The position numbers and the translations under genes were made by a program. Positions 27,099 through 36,588 of a DNA stretch of 64,000 nucleotides are shown here, piece by piece (positions within the stretch are counted from its first letter, which is position 1; each line of letters opens with the position of its first letter). The DNA lies in NCBI RefSeq assembly GCF_003284935.1, contig NZ_QMEV01000014.1, positions 28,577-92,576 on the forward strand. The letters are read 5' to 3'. Source of the DNA: Mycobacterium colombiense. GTDB taxonomy: Bacteria; Actinomycetota; Actinomycetes; Mycobacteriales; Mycobacteriaceae. The notes under the pieces were generated by a model. That model saw only the letters and a list, made by a program, of their open reading frames with translations, ran no database searches and was not told the origin of the DNA.

Positions 27099-28253
27099 TT
27101 ACTTCTGGTAGGACAGCGCTCCGGTGCCCGCGAGCTTGCCGCCTTCGACGATCAGGTACTCGGGGCGGATGGGCTTGCCGGCGAACCAGCTTTCCAGGAT
27201 TTCGCGGGTGCCGGCGGCGTAGCGCGCCTGCGCGGACAATGTGGTGCCCGAAACATGCGGTGTCATAGCGTTATTCGGCATCGAGCGCCAGGGGTGATCG
27301 GGGGGCGGCGGCTGCGGATACCACACGTCTCCCGCGTAGCCCGCCAGCTGGCCGGACCTCAGCGCGTCCGCGATGGCTTCCGGGACGGTCTCCTCGGCGC
27401 GGGCGGTGTTGACGATGTAGGAGCCCCGCCGCATCGTCGAGATCAGCTTCTCGTCGAACATCCTGCGGGTGTCGTCGTAGAGCGGTGAGTGGATGGACAC
27501 CACATCGACCGCCCGCACCAGCGATTCGACCGTGGGGTGAAACGTCACGTTGAGTTGTTTCTCGGCTTCGGGCGCCAGCCGGCGGGTGTCGGTGTAGTGC
27601 AGGTTGACGTCGAAGGGCGCCAGCCGGCGCAGCACGGCACGCCCGATCCGCCCGGCGGCGATCAATCCGACGTCCATCCCCTCCAGGTCGTAGGCGCGCG
27701 CGGCGCAATCGGCGATGTTCCAGCCGCCGCCGGCCGCCCATCGATGCGACGGCACGAAATTGCGCACCAGCGCCAGGATCTGCATCACCGTGTGCTCGGC
27801 GACGCTGATGCTGTTGCTGTATGTCACCTCGGCCACGGTAATCCCGCGCGCTTGCGCCGCGTCCAGATCCACGTGGTCCGAGCCGATGCCGGCGGTCAGC
27901 GCCAGTCTGAGGTGGGGCGCCTTGGCGATGCGCTCCGCGGTCAGGTAGGCCGGCCAAAATGGTTGCGAGATCACGATTTCCGCGTCGGCGAGCTCGCGTT
28001 CGAATTCCGAATCCGGCCCGTCCTTGTCCGACGTCACCACCAACTCGTGTCCCGCGTCTTTAAAGAACCTGCGCAACCCCAGGGCGCCCGACACGCAGCC
28101 GAGGAGCTCGCCGGGGGTGAAGTCGATGGTCGACGGGGTCGGCACGGTGCTGCCGTCGGGGTATCCCCGGATCGTCGGCACGCTGTCGCGCGCGTAGCGC
28201 GGCGGATACCCGTCGACGGGGTCGGGGTAGAGCACCATCACACACTTGGCCAT
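27099..28253 (-). CDS. NAD-dependent formate dehydrogenase
   Basis: 384 aa from ATG 28253 with AAGGAGG upstream. Oxidises formate to CO2 with NAD+ in the cytosol, metal-free. It closely resembles the well-studied Pseudomonas/yeast-type FDH: KCVMVLYPDPVDGYPPRYAR, FTPGELLGCVSGALGLRRF, SQPFWPAYLTAERIAKAP. Catalytic and binding residues present (numbering here): Asn147 in TYSNSIS, the dinucleotide loop AAGRIG (199-204), Asp222 for NAD specificity in YTDTRR, Arg285 in NTAR, Gln314, and His333 in TPHVSGTT. Directly downstream of a LysR regulator on the same strand. Absent from the matching M. tuberculosis region, so an accessory acquisition. Confidence 0.95.
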   Translation of the reverse strand: MAKCVMVLYPDPVDGYPPRYARDSVPTIRGYPDGSTVPTPSTIDFTPGELLGCVSGALGLRRFFKDAGHELVVTSDKDGPDSEFERELADAEIVISQPFWPAYLTAERIAKAPHLRLALTAGIGSDHVDLDAAQARGITVAEVTYSNSISVAEHTVMQILALVRNFVPSHRWAAGGGWNIADCAARAYDLEGMDVGLIAAGRIGRAVLRRLAPFDVNLHYTDTRRLAPEAEKQLNVTFHPTVESLVRAVDVVSIHSPLYDDTRRMFDEKLISTMRRGSYIVNTARAEETVPEAIADALRSGQLAGYAGDVWYPQPPPPDHPWRSMPNNAMTPHVSGTTLSAQARYAAGTREILESWFAGKPIRPEYLIVEGGKLAGTGALSYQK

Positions 28254-28357
28254 CGAGGCCTCCTTCAGCCGGGGGTCAAGCCCAGTCTCGGAGGGCGACC
28301 GCGCGGTTGTCCAAGACGCGGTTCCGACCGGCTGATAGGCGGCGCCGATCAGCGCGG

Positions 28358-29269
28358 CTAGGACGGCTCGCTCAGCGTGACGCCGAGGCGGGCCTCGCGC
28401 GCGATGCGGCGCAGCGCGCGGGTCAGCAACGAACCCGGCTCGGCCCGGTTGGTGACCAGCGCTATCAACGCCGTGACCGACGGGCGCCGCAACGGCAGCA
28501 CCACCACGCCCGCGGGCACGCCCAAGGTGTGGATCCATGGTTGCGGCACGATGCTTGCCCACCGGCCGGTGCGAACGTGGGCGAACAGCGCTGCCACGGA
28601 ATCGGTTTCCAGCTGCGGGGTGACCTGCAGGCCGTGGGTGGCCAGCGCGTCGTCGATGACCCGGCGCCCCCGCATGCCCTGCGTCAGCAGACACAGCGGC
28701 AGCCGCACGGCATCCGACCACGCCATGGTTTTCGCCTCGCCGCCAAGGAGTTCGGCGGCGGCGATGAGCACCGGCTGCTCGTGATAGAGCGGGGTGACCA
28801 GCAGGTCGGCCGTGTCCTGTTGGTCCGGATACAGGATGCCCGCGTCCAATTCGAACTTGCGGACGCGCTCCACGATCCCGGCCGAGCGCAGGTTGACCTC
28901 GAGCTGAACCCGCACCAACGGATGCGCCGCGCAGAATGGGTCCGTCAACAGCGCAACGGTAGTCGAAGCGGCCGGCACCACCCCGAGCCGCAGTTCGCCC
29001 GTCAGGCCGGCCCGCAGCGCGGTCACCTCCTGCTTGAGGGCGTCGCGGTCGGCCAGGATGCGCCGCGCCCACGGCACCAGCCGCTCACCTTCGGGGGTGA
29101 GCCCTTCGAACTTCTGTCCGCGCCGCACCAGCGGGACGTTGAGCTCGGATTCGAGCTTGCGGATGGCTTCCGACAGCGCGGGCTGGGAGACGTAACAGGC
29201 CCTGGCCGCGCGCGCGAAGTGGCGCTCTTGCGCGAGCGCGACGAAATACTCCAGCTGACGGAACAGCAT
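28358..29269 (-). CDS. LysR-family transcriptional regulator
   Basis: 303 aa from ATG 29269 (MLFRQLEYFVALAQERHF is the standard LysR opening; a longer upstream reading is not supported). The HTH is AARACYVSQPALSEAIRKLESEL (residues about 18-40), followed by the effector-binding domain (GELRLGVVPAASTTVALL...). It precedes the formate dehydrogenase gene by 104 nt on the same strand, so it probably regulates formate oxidation. LysR proteins usually control a divergent gene; here the arrangement is tandem, so the target could instead lie on the other side (29519). Confidence 0.92.
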   Translation of the reverse strand: MLFRQLEYFVALAQERHFARAARACYVSQPALSEAIRKLESELNVPLVRRGQKFEGLTPEGERLVPWARRILADRDALKQEVTALRAGLTGELRLGVVPAASTTVALLTDPFCAAHPLVRVQLEVNLRSAGIVERVRKFELDAGILYPDQQDTADLLVTPLYHEQPVLIAAAELLGGEAKTMAWSDAVRLPLCLLTQGMRGRRVIDDALATHGLQVTPQLETDSVAALFAHVRTGRWASIVPQPWIHTLGVPAGVVVLPLRRPSVTALIALVTNRAEPGSLLTRALRRIAREARLGVTLSEPS

Positions 29270-29518
29270 GTACCCATTCGACCACGGTCCCGCCCCGGTG
29301 CCCGCTCCCAGGTGCCCCACGGCGGGCACCACCCAGCCCCCGTTAATTGCCGTGACAGTCAAGGGCTTTCACCATGACGGCCCGCGCGAGACCGCCCGCA
29401 CCGCGGACCCCCGCCGCACCACCCGACGTCGAATAAGTTTGCCGAATAGCGGTGAAGCGCGACCTGTGATACACCATCATGAACGCTCGACACCTGGGTG
29501 AGCTCGACGGAAGGAAAG

Positions 29519-29950
29519 ATGGGCATGGCTTTCGCACGGGGTTTTGCGACAACCGCTATGTTCGCCGGCTTAGCTGCCTGTAGCGCCGGCACCGCATGGG
29601 CCGATACGCCCACGATGAACGGCAACTACACCGAGACCGCGACAACACCGGCCGGGGCAACGTTCAACACCTCTTGGGCGGTCAACTCCTGTGGCGACGG
29701 ATGCATCTTCATCAAAGCCGGGCTGGGTGGCAGCCAGGCGCGATTGATCGACGGTCAATGGGTCTTGGACACGATGAACAACGTCGCCTGCGCCGACGGC
29801 AGTTCCGTTCAGTATGCCTCCAGCTCCCATATGACGTGGGACCCGAACACCCTTGAGGGCACGGCGCAGCAGACCTATGTCATCCCCGCCTGCGGGCACC
29901 CGGCGGGCTACTCCTACACCGACCAGATAAAGATCAAGCAGGCGTCCTGA
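29519..29950 (+). CDS. Small secreted protein, mycobacterial family of unknown function
   Basis: 143 aa from ATG 29519 (GGAAGGAAAG just upstream; an in-frame GTG at 29498 is less likely). Sec signal peptide GFATTAMFAGLAACSAGTAWA ending before DTPTMNG. The mature part is about 110 aa, with four Cys (SCGDGC, VACADG, PACGHP) that can form two disulfides, and a beta-rich composition (NYTETATTPAGATFNTSWAVNSC). The Cys in LAACSAG is within the signal peptide and not a good lipobox. Similar small exported proteins are common in mycobacteria; no activity is known. Confidence 0.82.
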   Translation: MGMAFARGFATTAMFAGLAACSAGTAWADTPTMNGNYTETATTPAGATFNTSWAVNSCGDGCIFIKAGLGGSQARLIDGQWVLDTMNNVACADGSSVQYASSSHMTWDPNTLEGTAQQTYVIPACGHPAGYSYTDQIKIKQAS

Positions 29951-29969
29951 CCCGAGCCGGCGCAGGCGT

Positions 29970-31616
29970 CTACAGCGTTTCGTCCAGCTCGCCGAGGCGG
30001 TCGGTCAGCCGCAGATTCTCGGAGTAGTCGACCGGGCAGCTGATCAGCGAGACCCCGTCGTCGTCGAGCGCGGCCCGCAGCGTCGGCAGCAGTTCATCGG
30101 CGTGAGAGATCCGATATCCCTTGGCGCCGAAGCTTTCCGCGTACTTCACCACGTCGGGGTTGTTGAACTTCACGTAGTAGTGCGCCCCGAGCTCGAGGTC
30201 CATCTTCCACTCGATGAGGCCGTAACCGCCGTCCTCCCAGATCAGCACCACCAGCGGGATCCGCTCGCGCACGGCCGTCTCGATCTCTTGGGAGTTCATC
30301 AAGAACGCACCGTCGCCGACGACGGCCAGCACCTTCGCCTCTGGCTGTGCCAGCTTGACGCCCAGCGCCCCGGGGAGGGCGAAACTCATGGTGGACAAGC
30401 CATTTGAGATCAGGCAGGTGTTCCGCTCAAAGGTCGGGTAGAGCCGGGCCATCCACATCTTGGTGGCGCCCGTGTCGACCAGGACGATGTCGCTGCGGCC
30501 CAGCGCCGCGCGGGTGTCGGCGACCACCCGGGCGGGCGCCATTGGGTAGCGCGAATCCTGTTGTCCCCGTTCGAATTCCTCGGCCAGCAGACCCGAGCCG
30601 GGGACATCGGCGGCATGTTCGAAGGTATGGCCGGACAGCGCGTCGGTCAGCGCGTTCAGCGAGTCGCTGATATCGCCGATGATCCCCACGTCGACCGAGT
30701 AGTGAGCGTCGACCTCGGCGGGGAACCGGTGAATGTGGATGATCTTCTTGTCGGCCTGCGGGTTGATCCGGACCGGGTCGAATTCCTGCAACTCGTAGCC
30801 GACGGTGATGACGGCGTCGGCGTTGTCGAACCCGAAGTTGACGTAGTCGTGCCGCATGAAGCCCAGCGTCCCGATGCTGTTCGGGTGATCGTCGGGCATG
30901 ACGCCCTTGCCGTGGAAGGTATTGGCCACCTGGATGCCGAACTCCTCGGAGAAGCGCACCAGGGCCTTGGCGGCGTCGGCGCGGGCGGCGCCGTGCCCGG
31001 CCAGCACCACCGGGCGCTTGGCGTTGCGCAGCACCTCAACCGCGCGTGCCACCTGGCGGGGCGCCGGGGCGTCGGCGCGGACGACGTTGCGCGGCAACGG
31101 CGCCAGGTCGTAGTCGGTGTCGTCGGCATCGATGTGCTCGGGCACGGCCAGATACACCGCGGCCGGACGTTCGGCCTCGGAGACCTTGAACGCCTTGCGG
31201 ACCATCTCGGGGATGGCGCGCGCCGTCGGGACGCCGGCCGACCACCGGGTGATGGGGGCGAACATCGACACCAGGTCGACGTACTGGTGTGACTCCTTGA
31301 ACTCCCGGTCGTGGCCGACCTGCGCGGAGATGGCGACCAACGGGGTGCTGTTGGTGGTGGCGTCGGCCACCCCGAGCTGCATGTTGATCGCGCCGGGTCC
31401 CAGCGTGGCCGACACCACCGCGGCGCGTCCGGTGACCCTGCCGTACATCTCGGCCATGAACGAGGCGGCCTGCTCGTGCCGGGTGAGCACATAGCGGATG
31501 TTCGAGGACGCCAGCGCCTGCACAAACCGGATGTTCTCCTCGCCCGGAACCCCGAACACGACGGAAACACCCTCGTTTTCCAGGCACTTGACGATCAGCT
31601 CCGCGGCTTTGCTCAT
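29970..31616 (-). CDS. Thiamine-diphosphate enzyme, acetolactate synthase-like
   Basis: 548 aa. Three-domain ThDP enzyme: N-terminal Pyr domain with catalytic Glu48 in LTRHEQAASFMAEMYGR, middle domain, C-terminal PP domain with VVGDGAFLMNSQEIETAV. At the end of the ThDP motif the usual NN pair reads ED (LIWEDGGYGLI), keeping an acidic Mg ligand as in catabolic acetolactate synthase (ND). It is most like catabolic (FAD-independent) acetolactate synthase or a related 2-oxoacid decarboxylase. It is divergent from gabD1, with 90 nt between. Possible role in 2-oxoglutarate/succinate-semialdehyde metabolism beside gabD1, but substrate not determined. Confidence 0.86.
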   Translation of the reverse strand: MSKAAELIVKCLENEGVSVVFGVPGEENIRFVQALASSNIRYVLTRHEQAASFMAEMYGRVTGRAAVVSATLGPGAINMQLGVADATTNSTPLVAISAQVGHDREFKESHQYVDLVSMFAPITRWSAGVPTARAIPEMVRKAFKVSEAERPAAVYLAVPEHIDADDTDYDLAPLPRNVVRADAPAPRQVARAVEVLRNAKRPVVLAGHGAARADAAKALVRFSEEFGIQVANTFHGKGVMPDDHPNSIGTLGFMRHDYVNFGFDNADAVITVGYELQEFDPVRINPQADKKIIHIHRFPAEVDAHYSVDVGIIGDISDSLNALTDALSGHTFEHAADVPGSGLLAEEFERGQQDSRYPMAPARVVADTRAALGRSDIVLVDTGATKMWMARLYPTFERNTCLISNGLSTMSFALPGALGVKLAQPEAKVLAVVGDGAFLMNSQEIETAVRERIPLVVLIWEDGGYGLIEWKMDLELGAHYYVKFNNPDVVKYAESFGAKGYRISHADELLPTLRAALDDDGVSLISCPVDYSENLRLTDRLGELDETL

Positions 31617-31633
31617 CCGACACCTCCCTTAGG

Positions 31634-31660
31634 GGAACGATAGTGGCAGGCTAGGTGTTG
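31634..31660 (+). promoter_or_regulatory. Candidate stress-sigma-type promoter for gabD1
   Basis: GGAAC (31634-31638) and GTTG (31657-31660) separated by 18 nt in the 90-bp divergent gap, giving the same GGAAC-N-GTT layout seen before the hsp gene. Pattern match only. Confidence 0.25.
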
Positions 31661-31706
31661 GACTTTTCAGCCGTGTACAACACGAACCCGACGAAGGAGG
31701 GCCGAC

Positions 31707-33125
31707 GTGCCCATCGCCACCATTAACCCGGCTACCGGCGAGACAGTGAAGACCTTCACCCCGGCCACCGACCAGGAGGTCGACGCCGCGATTGCCCGTG
31801 CCTACGAACGCTTCCTCGATTACCGCCACAACACCACGTTTGCCCAACGCGCCGAGTGGGCAAACGCCACCGCCGACCTGCTCGAAGCGGAGGCCGACGA
31901 GGTCGCCGCCATGATGACGCTGGAGATGGGCAAGACCCTGAAGTCGGCCAAGGCGGAAGCGCTGAAGTGCGCCAAGGGTTTTCGCTACTACGCCGAAAAC
32001 GCCGAGAAGATGCTGGCCGACGAGCCGGCCGACGCCGAGGCGGTGGGCGCGAAGAAGGCCTACACCCGCTACCAACCGCTCGGGGTCGTGCTCGCCGTGA
32101 TGCCGTGGAACTTCCCGCTGTGGCAGGCCGTGCGGTTCGCCGCGCCGGCGCTGATGGCCGGCAACGTCGGGATCCTCAAGCACGCGTCCAACGTGCCACA
32201 GTCCGCGCTGTACCTCGCCGACGTGATCGCCCGCGGCGGCTTCCCCGAGGGCTGTTTCCAGACCCTGCTCGTCTCCTCCAGCGCGGTCGAGCGCATCCTG
32301 CGCGATCCGCGGGTGGCGGCGGCGACCCTGACCGGCAGCGAGCCGGCCGGCCAGTCGGTGGCGGCCATCGCCGGTGACGAGATCAAGCCGACCGTGCTCG
32401 AGCTCGGCGGCAGCGACCCGTTCATCGTGATGCCGTCGGCGAACCTGGACGAGGCGGCCAAGACGGCGGTCACCGCCCGGGTGCAGAACAACGGCCAATC
32501 CTGCATCGCCGCAAAGCGGTTCATCGTGCACACCGACATCTATGACGCGTTCGTCGACAAGTTCACCGAACAGATGGAGGCGCTGACCGTCGGTGACCCC
32601 ACCGACCCGGACACCGACGTGGGTCCGCTGGCCACCGAGTCGGGCCGCGACGAGATCGCCAAGCAGGTCGACGACGCCGCCGCGGCGGGGGCCAAGATTC
32701 GCCTCGGCGGCAAGCCGATCGACCGGCCGGGGTGGTTCTACCCGCCGACCGTCGTCACCGACATCACCAAGGACATGGCCCTCTACACCGAGGAGGTGTT
32801 CGGCCCCGTCGCGTCGATGTACCGGGCCGCCGACATCGACGAAGCCATCGAGATCGCCAACGCCACCACGTTCGGCCTGGGGTCCAACGCCTGGACCAAC
32901 GACGAGGCCGAACAGCAGCGCTTCATCGACGACATCGAGGCCGGCCAGGTCTTCATCAACGGGATGACGGTGTCCTACCCGGAGCTGGGATTCGGCGGCG
33001 TCAAGCGGTCGGGCTACGGACGCGAACTCGCGGGCCTGGGCATCCGCGCGTTCGTCAACGCCAAGACCGTGTGGGTCGGGGAATCCGAGAGCGGCTCCTC
33101 GTCGGGCGGCGACAAGGTCGAGTGA
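31707..33125 (+). CDS. gabD1: NADP-dependent succinate-semialdehyde dehydrogenase GabD1
   Basis: 472 aa from GTG 31707 with AAGGAGG 8 nt upstream. Oxidises succinic semialdehyde to succinate. ALDH signatures: PWNFPLWQAVRFAAPALMAGN, LELGGSDPFIVM with the general-base Glu, and NNGQSCIAAKRF with the nucleophile Cys. Orthologue of Rv0234c, which with a 2-oxoglutarate decarboxylase activity closes a variant TCA route in mycobacteria. It converges with the R2lox gene after only 13 nt. Confidence 0.95.
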   Translation: MPIATINPATGETVKTFTPATDQEVDAAIARAYERFLDYRHNTTFAQRAEWANATADLLEAEADEVAAMMTLEMGKTLKSAKAEALKCAKGFRYYAENAEKMLADEPADAEAVGAKKAYTRYQPLGVVLAVMPWNFPLWQAVRFAAPALMAGNVGILKHASNVPQSALYLADVIARGGFPEGCFQTLLVSSSAVERILRDPRVAAATLTGSEPAGQSVAAIAGDEIKPTVLELGGSDPFIVMPSANLDEAAKTAVTARVQNNGQSCIAAKRFIVHTDIYDAFVDKFTEQMEALTVGDPTDPDTDVGPLATESGRDEIAKQVDDAAAAGAKIRLGGKPIDRPGWFYPPTVVTDITKDMALYTEEVFGPVASMYRAADIDEAIEIANATTFGLGSNAWTNDEAEQQRFIDDIEAGQVFINGMTVSYPELGFGGVKRSGYGRELAGLGIRAFVNAKTVWVGESESGSSSGGDKVE

Positions 33126-33138
33126 GCGCCCGGGCCGG

Positions 33139-34080
33139 TTAAGCCGACGCGCCCGCCAGCAGCTTCTCGTCCTCTTGGGCGAAGGTGTCCTCGAGCTGGA
33201 CCGGCTCGTAGTCGAGGTCGATCTCGGCGAGCGGGCGCCCGCGCGCGCTGGAGATGGTGCCGAAGCGTCGCATGCCCTTGTCGGAGGCGTAGGCCATGAA
33301 CTCGTCCACCGACAGGCCGAACGGCATCGGGTCATAGAGGGCGAAGCCCTCTTCGATCAGGCGCAGACCCAGCGGCATCAGCTCGTTCATCCGCGTTTCG
33401 AAGACGCCCCAGTTGGCGTCGTCGGCGGCGACGTGGCGCCGGCAGGTGAAGGTGCCCCACGCCATGTGGCGTCGCTCGTCGTCGCCGATGCGACGCACCA
33501 GCTCCTGCATGCCGGGCAGGATCCCGCGCTCCACGCAGATCTTGTGCCAGCCGAAGTAACCGGTCAGCGCCAGCATGCCCTCGACCATGTGGTTGTAGGT
33601 CACCGACGCGCGGACCTGCGCGGCCGGTGACGGGTCGACCGTCAGCGCGTTCAGACAGTCCGGCAGTTCCTCATAGAAGATCGTGCGATAGGTCGGAACG
33701 TCCTCCAGGTAGTAGTGCAGGTCCTCGGTGATGCCGACGGCGTCGAGCCACATGCGGAACACCTGGACGTGCTTGGCTTCCTCGAAGGCGAACTGCGTCA
33801 GGTACATCTCGTCGCCGAGCCGGCCTTCGGCCCGCATCGCGGCCATGAACGGCTGGATGTCTTGGGTCACCGACTCCTCGCCGGCGATGAACTCCGCGCA
33901 CAGCCGCGTCGCGTAGCTGCGTTCGTCGTCAGTGAGCCGCTCCCAGTCCTCGCGATCGCGCGAGAAGTCGATGTCGGCCGGATTCCAGAACTTCGCATTG
34001 CCGCCCGCAAACAGCTTGAGCGGCAAGCTGTCCCAGTTGAGGCCGCCCTGGGCCATCGAGGCGATTCGGGTGCGATTCAT
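33139..34080 (-). CDS. nrdB: R2-like ligand-binding oxidase (R2lox; annotated nrdB in M. tuberculosis)
   Basis: 313 aa. Ferritin-like four-helix bundle with a Mn/Fe centre. The six metal ligands fall at exactly the numbers known for M. tuberculosis Rv0233: Glu68, Glu101, His104, Glu167, Glu202, His205 (FIAGEES, FEEAKH, NHMVEG, DDERRH). Val71 and Tyr162, which form the unusual ether cross-link in that protein, are both present. It is not a ribonucleotide reductase subunit despite the gene name; it binds a fatty-acid-like ligand and probably does a two-electron oxidation. The start overlaps the stop of the upstream tetR gene by 4 nt. Confidence 0.95.
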   Translation of the reverse strand: MNRTRIASMAQGGLNWDSLPLKLFAGGNAKFWNPADIDFSRDREDWERLTDDERSYATRLCAEFIAGEESVTQDIQPFMAAMRAEGRLGDEMYLTQFAFEEAKHVQVFRMWLDAVGITEDLHYYLEDVPTYRTIFYEELPDCLNALTVDPSPAAQVRASVTYNHMVEGMLALTGYFGWHKICVERGILPGMQELVRRIGDDERRHMAWGTFTCRRHVAADDANWGVFETRMNELMPLGLRLIEEGFALYDPMPFGLSVDEFMAYASDKGMRRFGTISSARGRPLAEIDLDYEPVQLEDTFAQEDEKLLAGASA

Positions 34081-34760
34081 GTGACCTCCTCAGATCGTTT
34101 GGGGGCGGATTCCAGCGGCGAAGCCGAGAACGCGGCCGCCAGCACCGCGACGAGCCTGCGCACCGCCAGCGCCGGCTGCTCCGGTGTGGGCTCGTCGAGC
34201 CCGAGAATCGGATCCAGGCCGCGCATGTAGGGCGCCAGCGCCAGGTGCGGAAAGATCAGCAGCAGCAAGGACAGCAGCGCATCGGTGTCGGAATCCGCGC
34301 GCAGGTCGCCGCGCCGCTGCGCCTCGCGCACCAGTGGGCGCATCACTTCCAGGTAGTGCCGGTGGATGACGTGCTGCACGCTGACCCGGGCCTCGGTGTC
34401 GACTTCCAGCGTCGCCGCGGCGTGCAAGGCCCGTTCGTGCGGGTGGTCGGCGAAGTAGGCCACCCACGCGTCGAGCCAGTCGGTGAGGAACTCGAAAAAC
34501 GGCCGGCTCGGGTCGAGTTCGCGGATGCGGTCTTCCATATACGCCCGCACCCGCTGGCTGCCGATGTCGGCGATGAACGCGTACAGGTCTCGCTTGTCCG
34601 CGAAGTACTGGAACAGGCTGCCCTTGGCCACCCCGGCACGGCGTGCGATGACGTTCAGGCTGCCCCGGGAAAACCCGTGCGCCCCGAACTCCGCCTCCGC
34701 GGCTTCGATGATCGCGGCACGACGGGCCGGATCGACGCGTGCCCAGGTGACCGTTGGCAA
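34077..34760 (-). CDS. TetR-family regulator, Rv0232-like, of the R2lox operon
   Basis: 227 aa from TTG 34760, with AGGAGG 4 nt upstream. [50 protein letters not shown]. The C-terminal domain is long and helical. Its stop overlaps the R2lox start (TCAT on the plus strand), so the two proteins are made from one message with coupled translation. A perfect 15-bp palindrome 18 nt before the start is the likely autoregulatory site, so the regulator should govern R2lox too. Confidence 0.93.
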   Translation of the reverse strand: MPTVTWARVDPARRAAIIEAAEAEFGAHGFSRGSLNVIARRAGVAKGSLFQYFADKRDLYAFIADIGSQRVRAYMEDRIRELDPSRPFFEFLTDWLDAWVAYFADHPHERALHAAATLEVDTEARVSVQHVIHRHYLEVMRPLVREAQRRGDLRADSDTDALLSLLLLIFPHLALAPYMRGLDPILGLDEPTPEQPALAVRRLVAVLAAAFSASPLESAPKRSEEVT

Positions 34761-34777
34761 TGCCCCTCCTATGGTGA

Positions 34778-34792
34778 ATGACCACTGGTCAT
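34778..34792. promoter_or_regulatory. TetR-type operator upstream of tetR-R2lox
   Basis: Perfect palindrome ATGACCA-C-TGGTCAT. On the minus strand it lies just downstream of TAATAT (a -10-like hexamer) and upstream of the AGGAGG of the tetR gene, the place expected for repression by the product of that gene. Confidence 0.75.
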
Positions 34793-34890
34793 ATTACGGT
34801 GAGCTGCGTCACAGTCAAGGGGTTTGGACGGTTGTCATCCTGCCGAGCGTGAAACTAACTTCACGTTCGGTGCCGCGAGGCGACGCGCAG

Positions 34891-36588
34891 CTACGGCCGC
34901 ATGCGGTACGCGCCGCTGAGCGGCAGCACGTGCTCTTTCCAGATCTGGTCATAGCGCGACGGGTCGTACACAGGACGACGGATCATCCGCGTAGCGAAAC
35001 GGGCCTGCGCGTCGGTGGTCGACGGCTTGTCGTTGAGCTCGACGGCATAGCCGTTGAAGTCGCGAACCAGCACCGCGAAGATCGCGTCGGTCAGCGTCTC
35101 GTCGATGTCGGAGAGCGCGGCCTCCTCCAGGATGAGCTGCGCGTAGGGCACCGTCGCGAACAGCTGCCCGACCGCGAACGCGAAGTCAATGTCCTTCTGC
35201 TGCGCGGCATCCGGGGTGGCGCCGGCCAGCATGTCCGCGAGCACGTCGATCTGCGAGCGCAGCAGCGCGACGTTGGGCAGGTGCCCGAAGCTGTCGAACG
35301 GCGCCCGCCAGTCGTGGAAGCGCACCTTGCCCAGGCCGCCGGTGGGCCCCTGCGCGAACAGAAAGGTGTCGTCGGCCGCGTCGTCGCGGCGGGGAATCAA
35401 CGGCAGCGCGCTGTTGGGGGCGAACAGGAAGTTCGGCATGAACTTGCCCAACAGCCCGATGTTGATGTGAACGGTGCCCTCCAGCCTTGGCAGCAGGCCG
35501 ATCTCGCGGGTCATCGCCTCGAAGATGGTGTCCTTCTCCACGCCCTTGGCGGCGATGACGTCCCACAGCGCGGTGATGACGCGTTCACCCTCGCTGGTGA
35601 TCTTCGCCTTGGTGAGCGGGCTGTAGAGCAGGTAGCGGCGGTCGGAGGCCGACGCGCTGCGCATGTAGTCGCATGCCCGGGTGGCGACCAGCCGCATCCC
35701 GACCAGCCGCGCGTAGGCGTCGGTGAGCAGGCGACGCACGTGGGTGAAGTCGGTGACGACGGTCCCGTACAGGATCCGGTTGGACGCGTGGGTGACCGCC
35801 TCGTACATCGCGTGGGTACACATGCCGACCGCGCCCCAGCCCAGGTTGTACTTGCAGACGTTGACGGTGTTGAGCGCCGCGTGGAAGGCCTCGGGGCCGC
35901 GGTGCAGGATGTCGGCCTCGGTGACCGGGTAGTCGCGCAAGGCGTAGTTGGCGACGAAGTTCTGCGAGTTCACCACGTTTTTGATCAGCTCGTAGCGCTC
36001 GTGCTGCGAGTCGGCGGCGAAGAACACGTACTCGTCGGTGCCGTCGAACTTGCCGAAGGTCGAGACCATCCGGGCCACGTTGGCGTTGCCGATGTAGTAC
36101 TTCTCGCCATTGGCCACCCAGCCCTGGTCCGCCGGCGTCAGGTTCATGTCGGTCTGGTAGACGTCCGCGCCGTGCGTCTGCTCCGACAGGCCGAAGGCGA
36201 ACACCTCGCCGGCCTCGAGCAGCGCGGCGGCCTTGCGCTTGGCGTCCTCGTTGGCGCTCATCCAGATCGGGCCCAGGCCCAGGGCGGTGACCTGGAAGGG
36301 GTACCAGTAGTTCAGCCCGTAGAAGCCGACGATCTCGGCGAACGCACTGATCCGGTAGGTGTCCCAGCGGCAGTCGTCCGCCCCGTAGCCGCTCGGGGTC
36401 AGCAACGAGGCGAAGATGCGCTCCCGGCCGACGTGGTCCAAAAACTCCGAGTACCACACTCGTTCGTGGTCGTCGGCCTTCAGCCGGGCCTTGCCCCGCG
36501 ACTCGAAGAAGTCCACCGTCGCGGCCATGATCTCCGCCGAGCGGCGGTCCGGGTACTGGCGTTGCAGGTGGTTGGGATTGAGCAACAT
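34891..36588 (-). CDS. fadE4: Acyl-CoA dehydrogenase FadE4
   Basis: 565 aa from ATG 36588 (GGGAG upstream, MLLNPNHLQRQYPDRRSAEI; an upstream ATG at 36639 is in sequence without conservation). ACAD fold: FGLSEQTHGADVYQTDMNLTP flavin loop, GWVANGEKYYIGNANVARMV, and a long C-terminal domain (FAQGPTGGLGKVRFHDWRAP). Orthologue of Rv0231. Alpha-beta desaturation of an acyl-CoA, substrate unknown. The 201-bp gap to the divergent gene at 36790 contains a weak inverted repeat TCTCA-CGAA-TGAGA at 36703-36716. Confidence 0.93.
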   Translation of the reverse strand: MLLNPNHLQRQYPDRRSAEIMAATVDFFESRGKARLKADDHERVWYSEFLDHVGRERIFASLLTPSGYGADDCRWDTYRISAFAEIVGFYGLNYWYPFQVTALGLGPIWMSANEDAKRKAAALLEAGEVFAFGLSEQTHGADVYQTDMNLTPADQGWVANGEKYYIGNANVARMVSTFGKFDGTDEYVFFAADSQHERYELIKNVVNSQNFVANYALRDYPVTEADILHRGPEAFHAALNTVNVCKYNLGWGAVGMCTHAMYEAVTHASNRILYGTVVTDFTHVRRLLTDAYARLVGMRLVATRACDYMRSASASDRRYLLYSPLTKAKITSEGERVITALWDVIAAKGVEKDTIFEAMTREIGLLPRLEGTVHINIGLLGKFMPNFLFAPNSALPLIPRRDDAADDTFLFAQGPTGGLGKVRFHDWRAPFDSFGHLPNVALLRSQIDVLADMLAGATPDAAQQKDIDFAFAVGQLFATVPYAQLILEEAALSDIDETLTDAIFAVLVRDFNGYAVELNDKPSTTDAQARFATRMIRRPVYDPSRYDQIWKEHVLPLSGAYRMRP

